DNA of 64,000 nucleotides from Microbacterium terregens. Lineage in GTDB: Bacteria > Actinomycetota > Actinomycetes > Actinomycetales > Microbacteriaceae. Position numbers and translations under genes: made by a program. This document shows, piece by piece, positions 1-8,762 of this stretch; within the stretch, counting starts at the first letter, position 1, and each line of letters begins with the position of its first letter. The DNA lies in NCBI RefSeq assembly GCF_039534975.1, contig NZ_BAAAWH010000001.1:2852001-2916000 (forward strand), written 5' to 3'. The notes under the pieces were generated by a model. That model was not told where the DNA came from. It worked only from the letters and a program-made list of their open reading frames with translations, and did not search any database.

Positions 1-159
1 ACCGTTGACCAGTTCCTCTTCGACGGCCCACGGACACGCACGAAGCTACGCTTGACCTATGAGATGCTCAACTTTGGAGCAGCCAGAGAACTCTCTGCAA
101 GCCACGACGCGGACGAACGGCGCCACGCTGATTCGGCGCGACCCGCTTATCGGTGCGGC

Positions 160-576
160 GTGAGCAGTTTGACGCCAGCTGATCGAGAACTGCTCTCACG
201 GCCGTTGCAAGCGATGGTGACCGTGCAGCCAGCGCGTCGCAGATGGCCAGCGCCGCGGCCGGTGTGGTTTGAGCTAACGAACTCGGACGCGATTCAGATA
301 TTCTCGTTCGCCTCTACAACGCGCGTCGCCCGCTTGCGAGAGGTTCCTCGCGCATCGATCGTTGTGGCCGCGCCCTTAGGAGAAGCCGAGCAGTGGGTGT
401 CGCTCGAAGGGTCAGTGACCTTGACCACTGAAGGTGCGTACGAACTGGCTGAACGATTGACGCTCCGGTACTACGCAGGCGAGCCTGCGAAGCTTGCCGT
501 TCTGGACGATTGGCGCGCCGCCGAGCTGGTGCGGATCGTATTCTCGCCTGAGCGTGTATCGCGCTACGCGGTCTAG
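160..576 (+). CDS. FMN-binding split-barrel (pyridoxamine-phosphate-oxidase-like) protein
   Basis: Encodes about 138 residues from GTG 160. The order of a LTPADRELLSRP start, a strand ending in RPVWFEL, an IQIFSF strand, VARLREVPRASIVVAA and a VSLEGSVTL strand is typical of the small PNPOx-like flavin or F420 split-barrel family. Members reduce or bind small cofactors in the cytoplasm; the substrate cannot be told from sequence. An in-frame ATG at 52 would add 36 residues without family resemblance (low-complexity, charged), so I prefer GTG 160, although neither start has a clear ribosome-binding site. It stands alone at the window edge; nothing can be said of the gene before it. Confidence 0.7.
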   Translation: MSSLTPADRELLSRPLQAMVTVQPARRRWPAPRPVWFELTNSDAIQIFSFASTTRVARLREVPRASIVVAAPLGEAEQWVSLEGSVTLTTEGAYELAERLTLRYYAGEPAKLAVLDDWRAAELVRIVFSPERVSRYAV

Positions 577-703
577 CTCCCACGTCTTCGCCAGCGGCAT
601 CGACACGGTGGGACCGAGAGCGTGCCGCCTCGTTGCCGCGACACCGCCCGCTGTGGGACGGCTTCCGGACGCGCGAGATCCGGCGGAAGCCGTCCTCGTG
701 GAT

Positions 704-1294
704 TCAATCGGAGCGCGGTCGCGAAAGTCTGTCCTCCGCGCGCTCGGGTTCCTCGATGTCGACGAGCCAACCGATATGTGAGCGCGATGATCGCTCGGCC
801 GGCGCGTCAGTCGTCAGATCGGCGGCAGACGGCGCGAACCCGTCCTGTGACGGTGCGGGTAGCCGTACCCCGAAAACGGTCTCCAGCGCGGCCGAACCAG
901 GGACGGGCACGACTTCGATCACGTACCGGAACGGCCTCGATCCCACGAACACGCCATTTCCCAGCTCATGCCTCGCCATCGGCCACTCTGCGCCGTTCGC
1001 CGGCATTTGGGCGGTGGGCGGCGCACCATGACCAGGACGGCGCAACGTCCGCCGCTCGATGACCTCGTAAGTAACACGATGGACCGCCCTGACGCGACCC
1101 CGAACCCGATCGGTGAACTCAGCCTCATGGTGCGATTCGAGCGCGTCTACGGTAGCGGCGAGCGCGGCACCGAGCGTTTCAGCCAGCACCGATGACGGGT
1201 CTCGCGTCACGACTCCGAAGTCGACGTCATCACCGACCGCGAAGGGGTCCCCGCAGCATTCCCACTCCCAGTCCGCCAGCCACACGCGAGTCAT
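704..1294 (-). CDS. DUF6578-like conserved hypothetical protein
   Basis: Encodes 196 residues. The N-terminus reads VWLADWEWECCGDPFAVGDD, a Trp-rich start followed by a CCGxPFxVGD box that I associate with the actinobacterial DUF6578 family of unknown function. A paired cysteine in such a box could bind metal or be structural; that is inference. The middle contains FRYVIEVVPVPG-type beta strands and the C-terminus is charged and probably disordered. No signal peptide or membrane segment is visible. The gene is a single unit between a PNPOx-like gene and a broken lipoprotein gene, both on the other strand. Confidence 0.6.
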   Translation of the reverse strand: MTRVWLADWEWECCGDPFAVGDDVDFGVVTRDPSSVLAETLGAALAATVDALESHHEAEFTDRVRGRVRAVHRVTYEVIERRTLRRPGHGAPPTAQMPANGAEWPMARHELGNGVFVGSRPFRYVIEVVPVPGSAALETVFGVRLPAPSQDGFAPSAADLTTDAPAERSSRSHIGWLVDIEEPERAEDRLSRPRSD

Positions 1295-1528
1295 ACTTCA
1301 CACGCTATCGAGCGACACGTTCAGGTAGATCCCTCTCCCGGACTCGAAACGCAGACGTACGAGGCGAACGATTCCCGCCGGCACGGCGACGCCGGCAAGA
1401 TCGGCGGACACTGACACTCGAATACTGACGGTCGAGTCATTGCTGTCGCCCCTGCCAACCGACCCCTCATCACGCGCCTCACAACGCGCGCTGACGGACC
1501 GCCTGCGGTACACCTTCGCTAGATTCGC

Positions 1529-1956
1529 GTGGTGGGTACTCTTCGTGGCGCAGCGTTAGCGCTTGTCGCGCTCATGCTGTCATCCGCACTGACCAGCTGT
1601 TCTATCGATTCGGTGATCTGGGGCCGGACGGCGCTCGCGTGATCCAGACAACCGAGGAATTCGTCGAGGCCATGGCCGACGGCAATCCGACTGATCTCAT
1701 CTGTGCGGACTCGGCCGCGGAGCTCGGAGAACCGAGCGATTGGCTCGGGCTGTCAGCGGGCGAGCCCGAGCACTTTTTCGCAGACTATTGGGACGAGCAG
1801 GTACCACTCGATCCTCACTGGAACATCAACCTCGAGGGCCAACCTCAGGGCCTGATACCGGGCTCCACGTTCCCTGGCGACGTCTTCTATCGAGAGACCG
1901 ACGAAGGCCTTTGCGTCATCGACATCGCATGGTCAACCATCGTGGCAGACGGCTGA
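1529..1956 (+). pseudogene. lipoprotein gene split by a frameshift at a G4 run
   Basis: GTG 1529 (or 1532) opens a signal peptide with a hydrophobic core, ALALVALMLSSALTSC, ending in a good lipobox (L-T-S-C) at about residue 24. The frame stops at TGA 1640-1642. The frame one base over continues from GPDGARVIQTTEEFVEAMADGN to the stop at 1954-1956 as a well-formed acidic extracytoplasmic domain of about 105 residues. Adding one G to the run at 1620-1623 would give TGG GGG CCG GAC and join the two parts. So this is either a recent inactivation or a sequencing slip. The domain itself is not one I recognise. An alternative reading is a cytoplasmic 105-residue protein from GTG 1639, which would leave the signal peptide unexplained. 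Confidence 0.6.
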
Positions 1957-1983
1957 CTCGCCGTCCGCTATCGCAGGCGGGGA

Positions 1984-2118
1984 GTGCTCCCGTCGGAGCT
2001 CACCGTTACCGACTGGCAGGCGCGCATAGCGACCGATCTCGGACAGCTGGGCGTGGATCTTCCGGCATCCACGTACCGGACACCAGCTGTCGCGGTGACC
2101 GACCGGCTTGCGGACTAG
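1984..2118 (+). CDS. possible small protein or gene remnant (44 residues)
   Basis: After the stop of the broken lipoprotein gene the same frame stays open. From GTG 1984 it reads LTVTDWQARIATDLGQLGVD and continues LPASTYRTPAVAVTDRLAD to TAG at 2116-2118. The composition looks like real protein rather than random translation and a GGCGGGGA stretch lies immediately before GTG, too close to be an ideal ribosome-binding site. It could be a short companion gene, or the surviving tail of a longer degraded gene. I do not recognise a family. Support is weak. Confidence 0.25.
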   Translation: MLPSELTVTDWQARIATDLGQLGVDLPASTYRTPAVAVTDRLAD

Positions 2119-2205
2119 TCGGTATTGGACCCCCGATCGGATCGGACCGCGATAGTAGGGTGCGGGTCGAGGCCGGTGAGCAGGCTTGAGATCGAAGGGA
2201 GAACC

Positions 2206-3072
2206 GTGATCGCAGAGCTGAACCACCTCGTCGAGTATGTCGACGCTCACCTCGACGAGGAGATCGACATCGCCGGTGTGGCTTCTCGACTCGGCACAAC
2301 GGAGTATCACCTCCGCCGGATGTTCTCATCGCTAGCGGGGATGCCGCTCTCGGAGTACATCCGGCGGCGCCGCATGTCGGTTGCCGCAGCGGATGTCATC
2401 GGTGAGGGCGACCTGTTGACGGTTTCGGTCCGCTACGGGTACGGGTCGGCCGAAGCGTTCACCCGGGCGTTTCGATCCGTGCACGGCGTCAGTCCCGGCG
2501 ACGTGCGTCGCGACGGTGGCCCCCTTCACACGCAACCGCAGCTCAGGTTCCGCCTGACCGTCGAAGGGAAAACCCCCATGGATACTCGCATCACCGACCG
2601 CCCCGCGTTCCGCTTCATTGGGCACTCTGCCCGAGTGCCGCTCATCCACGAAGGTGCCAACCCGCACATCCAGGCCTTCATCGCGTCGCTGCCGGACGCC
2701 GAGCACGCTCGTCTTAAGGAGCTGAGTAGCACCGAGCCCGCAGGGCTACTTCAGGTCAGTGCCGACGTCGACCCGGACTACACCGAAGGCAGCGAACTGA
2801 CCTACCTCCACGGCGTCGCCGTCACCGACACGACCCCGGCACCCGATGACCTCGACGCAATCGACGTTCCGGCCGGCACCTGGGCGGTCTTTCGCGCCGA
2901 CGGCGAGTACCCGAAAGTTCTGCAGGAAACGTGGGCGGCTACCGCGAACGACTGGTTCCCGTCCAACCCGTGGCGACTTCGGCCAGGTCCCTCCATCGTC
3001 GCCATCCTCGATCGCGCCGCCGACTTCAGCACAGCAAGCACCGAACTGTGGCTACCGATCGAACGCGCCTAA
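2206..3072 (+). CDS. AraC-family regulator with GyrI-like effector domain
   Basis: Encodes 288 residues from GTG 2206, chosen because AGGGAG stands 5 bases upstream; a longer frame from 2125 lacks such a site. Residues about 8-105 form the double helix-turn-helix of AraC regulators (IDIAGVASRLGTTEYHLRRM, then a second helix pair ending RAFRSVHGVSPGDVR). Residues about 125-288 resemble the GyrI/BmrR effector-binding fold (RITDRPAFRFIGHSARVPL, and a closing strand TELWLPIERA). Such proteins sense small amphipathic or cationic compounds and activate a nearby or distant exporter or their own gene. The neighbours do not identify the target; the PrsW gene downstream is 201 bases away and probably separately transcribed. 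Confidence 0.85.
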   Translation: MIAELNHLVEYVDAHLDEEIDIAGVASRLGTTEYHLRRMFSSLAGMPLSEYIRRRRMSVAAADVIGEGDLLTVSVRYGYGSAEAFTRAFRSVHGVSPGDVRRDGGPLHTQPQLRFRLTVEGKTPMDTRITDRPAFRFIGHSARVPLIHEGANPHIQAFIASLPDAEHARLKELSSTEPAGLLQVSADVDPDYTEGSELTYLHGVAVTDTTPAPDDLDAIDVPAGTWAVFRADGEYPKVLQETWAATANDWFPSNPWRLRPGPSIVAILDRAADFSTASTELWLPIERA

Positions 3073-3273
3073 CGCACTCCTGTGACATGGGATGGTGAGG
3101 ATCCGCACTGCCCACTGCTTCACGCCCTCGGGTGACGGAACGATCGAGTCGTCGCAGGCGTAGCGTCAGCGGGCCTCGGCTTGGATGCTGTCGGGTGACG
3201 CGGAGTCATCCATCCCGGAATCGCACACGATTTCGGGCTATCGGGACCACGGCTGCTCGGCCACACTGAGCCA

Positions 3274-4098
3274 ATGACTGAGAACCCGATGACGAGCCTG
3301 CGCGCGGCATCCGCTCGGCCCGACCCCTCATTCGTGCGACGGCCGGCGTTCTGGATCTACCTGATCGCCGTGATCGCCGGTCTGGCGATCATGATCTCGC
3401 GGTTGGCGCTGGTCTCCGCGGAGCCGTCGGTCTCGCTCGCAATATGGGTCGGGGTCGTGATCCAGGCTGGGGCGCTGCTGTTGTGGGGATGGCTGATCCT
3501 GCCCCGGCGACGCGCGCGCCTGGCGACGGTGCTCTTTTCCGTGCTCATCGGACTCTCGTTCGCGCCGGCAGCATCTGTCCTCATCCTGAACGTCTGCGAG
3601 ATGTTCGGCGCGAACCGGCTGATCGCCGCAGCGTTCGTAGAAGAACCCGTCAAGGCCAGCGCAGTCGTCATCGTGCTGGTCATGCTGCGCGCGGCTCTGC
3701 AGGGGCCGGTCGATGGACTGATCGTCGGGTTCTTCGTGGGCTTCGGCTTCGCCGTGATCGAAGACGTGCTGTACACCGCGGGCGCCACCAACGGGCAGGC
3801 AGCCTGGTTGCTCGTCGTGACCCGTGCAATGACCCAACTCGGCGGCCACGCCCTCTGGACCACGATCATCGGCGCCGCGCTGGCGTACGTGGTACTGACG
3901 CACGGGCGGCGCTGGGGGCTCGTGCTGGCCGCGTTCGCATTCGCGATTCTTCTTCACCTGACCTGGAACACGGTCGGGGCGCTCGTCGGCGGGCCTCTAT
4001 CGATCGCGGTGACAGCTGTCGTCGTGGTGATCACGATCGTGGGGTTCTTCCGGGTTCGGCGATGGAGCGTGGACTTCGAGAACCGCGCGGAAAGCTGA
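3274..4098 (+). CDS. PrsW-family intramembrane metalloprotease
   Basis: Encodes 274 residues with about eight hydrophobic segments. The family hallmarks are present: the EEPVKA motif (two adjacent glutamates, then lysine) at about residue 122, DGLIVGFFVGFGFAVIEDVL with the E-D pair about 45 residues later, HALWTT, and a late LLHLTWN histidine that completes the likely zinc site. PrsW of Bacillus cleaves the anti-sigma factor RsiW inside or near the membrane; in actinobacteria the substrates are mostly unknown. A sigma/anti-sigma pair (sigK-rskA) occurs 47 kb away, but nothing here links them. The gene stands alone. The 201 bases before it show no hairpin or repeat. Confidence 0.85.
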   Translation: MTENPMTSLRAASARPDPSFVRRPAFWIYLIAVIAGLAIMISRLALVSAEPSVSLAIWVGVVIQAGALLLWGWLILPRRRARLATVLFSVLIGLSFAPAASVLILNVCEMFGANRLIAAAFVEEPVKASAVVIVLVMLRAALQGPVDGLIVGFFVGFGFAVIEDVLYTAGATNGQAAWLLVVTRAMTQLGGHALWTTIIGAALAYVVLTHGRRWGLVLAAFAFAILLHLTWNTVGALVGGPLSIAVTAVVVVITIVGFFRVRRWSVDFENRAES

Positions 4099-4202
4099 GA
4101 GCGACCCGCCGGCGCCCGATCGAGCGCCGATGAGAATGGCGGCGACAGTACTCTGAGTGCGGTCAGGTGTAGGCGCTGCGCGGATAAAGGGAGAGCAACG
4201 AG

Positions 4203-4772
4203 ATGCGACCGCTTCGATACTCGATCAACGTCACACTCGACGGCTGCGTCCATCACGAGGCGGGGCTCGCCCCCGACGAGGAGTCGATGCGCTACTGGAC
4301 TGCTGAGATGCAACGAGCCGATGCCCTGCTCTTCGGCCGGGTGACCTACGAGATGATGGAGTCGGCGTGGCGGCAGCCGGCCACGGGCACGTGGCCCGAC
4401 TGGATGAATGACTGGGAGATCCCGTTCGCCGAGACCATCGACCGGGCGAAGAAGCACGTCGTGTCGAGCACGCTGAGCGGGGCCGATTGGAATGCCGAGC
4501 TGGTGCGAGGCGACGTGGGGCAAGCGGTCCGCCGGCTCAAACAGGAGCCAGGCGAGGGCCTGTGGGTGGGCGGAGTGACGCTCCCCCTGGCACTGGCAGA
4601 TCTGGGACTGATCGACGAGTACGAGTTCGTCGTGCAGCCGGTCCTTGCCGGACACGGGCCGACGTTGCTGGCCGGTCTGCGCGAGCGCATCCCGCTCGAG
4701 CTCGTGGATCGCCATGAGTTCCGGTCGGGAGCGGTCGCCCTGCGATACCGGACCGCGTACGCAACGGCGTGA
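4203..4772 (+). CDS. RibD C-terminal / dihydrofolate-reductase-like protein
   Basis: Encodes 189 residues. It begins RPLRYSINVTLDGCVHHE, the first strand and the small-residue turn of the RibD-C fold, followed by ADALLFGRVTYEMMESAW (the conserved GRxTYE motif) and a glycine-rich WVGGVTLPLALADLGLIDEY segment that forms the NADPH pocket, then EFVVQPVLAGHGPTLL. The family reduces pteridine- or pyrimidine-type substrates with NADPH; most actinobacterial paralogues have no known substrate. The start ATG is preceded by GGGAGAGC at a good distance. It is a single gene, followed by a convergent tRNA. Confidence 0.85.
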   Translation: MRPLRYSINVTLDGCVHHEAGLAPDEESMRYWTAEMQRADALLFGRVTYEMMESAWRQPATGTWPDWMNDWEIPFAETIDRAKKHVVSSTLSGADWNAELVRGDVGQAVRRLKQEPGEGLWVGGVTLPLALADLGLIDEYEFVVQPVLAGHGPTLLAGLRERIPLELVDRHEFRSGAVALRYRTAYATA

Positions 4773-4859
4773 CCCGATCCGGCCGGACAGGGTGCGGGAG
4801 TCGTCGCCTCCGGTGCGGACGGACTGGAGGTCGCGCCCAATCCCGGTCGCGGTTGTGGA

Positions 4860-4931
4860 GCCGACTACGGGACTTGAACCCGTAACCCCCTAATTACAAG
4901 TTAGGTGCGCTACCAATTGCGCCAAGTCGGC
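4860..4931 (-). tRNA. tRNA-Thr(TGT)
   Basis: Read on the minus strand, 72 bases fold as a cloverleaf. The acceptor stem GCCGACT pairs with AGTCGGC, the D-arm is GCGC-AATTGGTA-GCGC, the anticodon stem CCTAA/TTAGG holds loop CTTGTAA with anticodon TGT, and the T-arm ACGGG-TTCAAGT-CCCGT is perfect. CCA is not encoded. Confidence 0.95.
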
Positions 4932-5005
4932 AAGTGCCACAGTCTATCGAACGCCGACGCACGGAGCCGGCGCGCGGCATCCCTCCGTCCGTGGCGAAGC
5001 GAGCG

Positions 5006-5989
5006 CTACGGCGTGGTCGCGGGCGTCGGGGTGACGGTCGGGGTCGGAGTCGGGGTGGGCGTCTTGTAGTACGCGTCACTCGCGCTTGTCAGCACGAACT
5101 GAGCGAACTCCTTCGGGTCATCGAGAGCACCGACGTACGGCATCCCGTTGACGAGCACCATGGGCGTGCCGGTGAGGGCGACCCCCTTGGTGTCGGGCAG
5201 ACCCTGGAGGGCGCGCTCGGTCGCGGACTTGGCCCACGATGAGAACGACTCCTTCTCGATGCAGGAGCGCACGACCTTCGGCGAGTCCGATCCGCTGGCG
5301 ATCGCCATGTCGGCAAGCTCCACGTCGGTGTACCCATCGGAATCCACGGCGGGCTGCTGACCCAGCAGCGCGTTGTTGAAAGCGAAGAACGTGTCCGGCG
5401 AGTGCGTGGCGACGCACGCCGCAGCGCTGGCCGCACGCAGCGAGTACTTGGTGCCGTTGGACTTGGCCGTCAGCATCGCAACCGGGTAATAGGTCAGCGT
5501 CGCGGCGTCCTCACTGACCCACTTCGACAGCTGCTGAACGTTGGCGACCTGGAAGTCGTGCGAGCCGGTCGAGAGATAGTCGACGTAGACGCGGATATCG
5601 ACGACGGGCTGCTCGGTCTCGGCCGGAGCCGGCGTGGCCGGCTCGGCGAGCGGCTCTTCGTCGGTGGGTACCGTTCCGAGTGCTCCGGGTGACTCGCTGC
5701 TGACGGACCCGGAGTCTGTGGGTGCACCGACTCCGGAGACCGTCGTCACGACGAACCCGTCGTCGGTGACGTTGGCGGGCTTCAGAAGCGGCTTCGACGC
5801 CGCCGAAGAGACGGCCCAGACCACGACGACCGCCGCGATGGCGATGACGGCGATCAGCGCGGTGACGACCGATGCGGTGCGGACCACGCGGGCTCGCGAC
5901 TGCTGCGCCTGAACCTGCTGCGCCTTCTCGCGCACCGCATGACGGCGGTCCCGCTCAGCGGGAACGTTCGGGGATTCGTCGCTCGACAT
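5006..5989 (-). CDS. membrane-anchored DsbA/thioredoxin-like protein lacking CxxC
   Basis: Encodes about 327 residues from ATG 5989, preferred over ATG 6010 because GAGAGG lies 4 bases before it. Residues 1-37 are charged and cytoplasmic, a single membrane helix spans about 38-60, a linker follows, and a DsbA-like domain starts near 128. The first strand DIRVYVDYL is the family's, but the place of the catalytic CPxC is S140-T-G-S143, so both redox cysteines are serines. The cis-proline loop TGTPMVLVNG remains. The C-terminus is a threonine-proline repeat tail. It is therefore probably not an oxidoreductase; it may bind or chaperone exported proteins. It is a lone gene near tRNA-Thr. Confidence 0.8.
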   Translation of the reverse strand: MSSDESPNVPAERDRRHAVREKAQQVQAQQSRARVVRTASVVTALIAVIAIAAVVVVWAVSSAASKPLLKPANVTDDGFVVTTVSGVGAPTDSGSVSSESPGALGTVPTDEEPLAEPATPAPAETEQPVVDIRVYVDYLSTGSHDFQVANVQQLSKWVSEDAATLTYYPVAMLTAKSNGTKYSLRAASAAACVATHSPDTFFAFNNALLGQQPAVDSDGYTDVELADMAIASGSDSPKVVRSCIEKESFSSWAKSATERALQGLPDTKGVALTGTPMVLVNGMPYVGALDDPKEFAQFVLTSASDAYYKTPTPTPTPTVTPTPATTP

Positions 5990-6140
5990 GGGACCTCTCG
6001 GGGCGGACATTCAGCCGGCGGGTGTCGCTTGCGCGGCGGGCGCCGACCTGGCCGCACGGGTAAGGCGGCCGTTGACGATGCTAGCCAGGCAGGCTGTGAA
6101 ATACCCAGACGGAGCCTGCGCAGGACCCCGTGGCATACTA

Positions 6141-6186
6141 ATGGAGCGCCCAATGACGGGCGTGCGGTTAGCCCCGCAAATTCCAT
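6141..6186 (+). ncRNA. candidate msiK RNA leader motif
   Basis: In the 5' region of the multiple-sugar ATPase gene, ATGGA (6141-6145) pairs with TCCAT (6182-6186). Inside are two hairpins: CGCCC (6147-6151) with GGGCG (6158-6162), and GCGG (6164-6167) with CCGC (6174-6177). A family of structured leaders named msiK RNA is known in actinobacteria in exactly this position, and the gene order fits. I recognise the context and the compact three-stem layout rather than the consensus base by base. The ribosome-binding site AAGGAG lies about 40 bases further down. Confidence 0.5.
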
Positions 6187-6233
6187 CACTACGGATCGTC
6201 CGGCACGTACCTGCCGGTGAAGGAGAAGAACAA

Positions 6234-7340
<1,107 letters not shown>

Positions 7341-7349
7341 CGTCATCGG

Positions 7350-7385
7350 CCGCGGCGCGGAGGGTCATCGACCCCCGCGCCGCGG
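7350..7385 (+). terminator. hairpin after the multiple-sugar ATPase gene
   Basis: The left arm CCGCGGCGCGGAGGG and the right arm CCCCCGCGCCGCGG form a long GC stem around a short TCATCGA loop ten bases after the stop codon, followed by TCTCATTTCC. This is a probable intrinsic terminator. Confidence 0.6.
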
Positions 7386-7412
7386 TCTCATTTCCAGAGT
7401 CCGTGGAGTCAC

Positions 7413-8750
7413 ATGGCAGACGCGCTGAGCATCACCGCAAGCTCGGTCGACCCCGGCCTGCTGGCGTTGCCCTGGTCGACCCCGCTGGCCGAATGGCCGA
7501 GCAGCACGATCGTGTTCCTCCCCAAAGGCCTCTCCCGTCACCTCGTCCGCTTCGCGAACCTGTCGGGGCGGGTGGTGGCGATCAAGGAGACGACGGAGCA
7601 GATGGCCCGTCGCGAGTACGACATGCTCGGAAACCTCGATCGCCTCGACGCCCCGTGCGTCCAGCGCGTCGCGGTGATCGCCGGAAGGACGGATGCCGCG
7701 GGCAGGCCCCTGCCGGCGGCGCTGGTCACCGCGCATCTGAAATTCTCCCTGCCGTACCGCGCGCTGTTCACGCAGGTGCTTCGCCCGGACACCGCGAACC
7801 GCCTGGTGGACGCGCTGGCGGTTCTGCTGGTGCGCCTGCACAACGTGGGCTTCTTCTGGGGCGACGTGTCACTGTCGAACACGCTGTTCCGTCGGGATGC
7901 CGGAGCCTTCGCGGCGTACCTGGTGGATGCCGAGACCGGCGAGCTGCACGAGACCGGCCTGACTCCCGGCCAGCGCGCCCATGACCTGGACGTCGCGCGG
8001 ACGAACATCGCCGGCGAGATCATGGACCTCGAAGCGGGTGGGCGCCTCGAGGGCGGAGTCGACGCGCTGGCGATCGCGGACGGCATCATCTCGTCGTATC
8101 GGCTGCTGTGGGCGGCCCTGACCGACCAGGAGACGTTCGCCGCGAACGAGTCGTGGCGCCTCACGGAGCGCGTGCAGCAGCTCAACGATCTCGGGTTCGA
8201 CATCGGCGAGATGTCGATCCAGGCCATGACCGACGGGACGAAGGTCTCGATCCAGCCGAAGGTCGTCGATGCCGGACACCACCAGCGCCGCCTGCTGCGC
8301 CTCACCGGCCTCGATGTCGAAGAGAACCAGGCCCGGCGGCTGCTGAACGATCTCGACGAGTTCCGGGCACGGATCTCGCGCCTCGGCGATGACGAAGACA
8401 TGGTCGCGCACGAGTGGCTGACGCGCGTCTTCGAGCCCGTGGTCAAGGCGATCCCGTTCGACCTGCGTGCCAAGCTGGAGCCGGCCGAGGTGTTCCACCA
8501 GGTGCTGGAGCATCGCTGGTACATGTCGCAGCGCCGGGGCCGCTCGGTGCCGCTGGCCGAGGTGCTCACCAGCTACATCGATGATGTCCTGCGCCACCGG
8601 AGGGACGAGGCGACCCTGATGGGGCCGGTCACCGAGACGATGTCCTTGCCGGTGATCACCGCCAGCGGCACACCGCTCGGACTGAACGACAACGCCCCGC
8701 TGGAGGCGGACGAAGAGGCGGACAGTCTGGACTGGCGGGATCTGGTCTGA
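7413..8750 (+). CDS. DUF4032 kinase-like protein
   Basis: Encodes 445 residues. The N-terminal 200 residues have the plan of a small protein/lipopolysaccharide kinase: a lysine in VVAIKET (K58), a glutamate in the next helix (E69), a catalytic-loop equivalent FFWGDVSLSNTLF (D151, N156) and a metal-binding aspartate in YLVDAETGE (D172). The C-terminal half is the helical DUF4032 region. The family is widespread in actinobacteria next to ABC-transporter or central-metabolism genes; its phosphoacceptor is unknown to me. Since the catalytic residues are retained, it is probably active. The start ATG follows GGAGTC. It runs towards the E2 gene and ends three bases from it. Confidence 0.8.
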   Translation: MADALSITASSVDPGLLALPWSTPLAEWPSSTIVFLPKGLSRHLVRFANLSGRVVAIKETTEQMARREYDMLGNLDRLDAPCVQRVAVIAGRTDAAGRPLPAALVTAHLKFSLPYRALFTQVLRPDTANRLVDALAVLLVRLHNVGFFWGDVSLSNTLFRRDAGAFAAYLVDAETGELHETGLTPGQRAHDLDVARTNIAGEIMDLEAGGRLEGGVDALAIADGIISSYRLLWAALTDQETFAANESWRLTERVQQLNDLGFDIGEMSIQAMTDGTKVSIQPKVVDAGHHQRRLLRLTGLDVEENQARRLLNDLDEFRARISRLGDDEDMVAHEWLTRVFEPVVKAIPFDLRAKLEPAEVFHQVLEHRWYMSQRRGRSVPLAEVLTSYIDDVLRHRRDEATLMGPVTETMSLPVITASGTPLGLNDNAPLEADEEADSLDWRDLV

Positions 8751-8762
8751 CGGTCAGACCAG
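8742..8762. terminator. palindrome across two convergent stop codons
   Basis: CTGGTCTGAC, one G, then GTCAGACCAG form a perfect 10-bp inverted repeat that spans the stops of DUF4032 and E2. Both proteins therefore end in Leu-Val. It may serve as a compact two-way terminator, although there is no T-run. Confidence 0.35.

Noticed and set aside
622..1195. Several plus-strand frames over the DUF6578-like gene
   Set aside because: They are Arg/Pro/Ser-rich frame shadows of the minus-strand gene, typical of high-GC DNA.
1298..1513. Minus-strand open frame of 71 codons ending just before the DUF6578-like gene
   Set aside because: The spacing is operon-like, but the translation is low in complexity, has no ribosome-binding site and resembles no family; kept out for lack of support.
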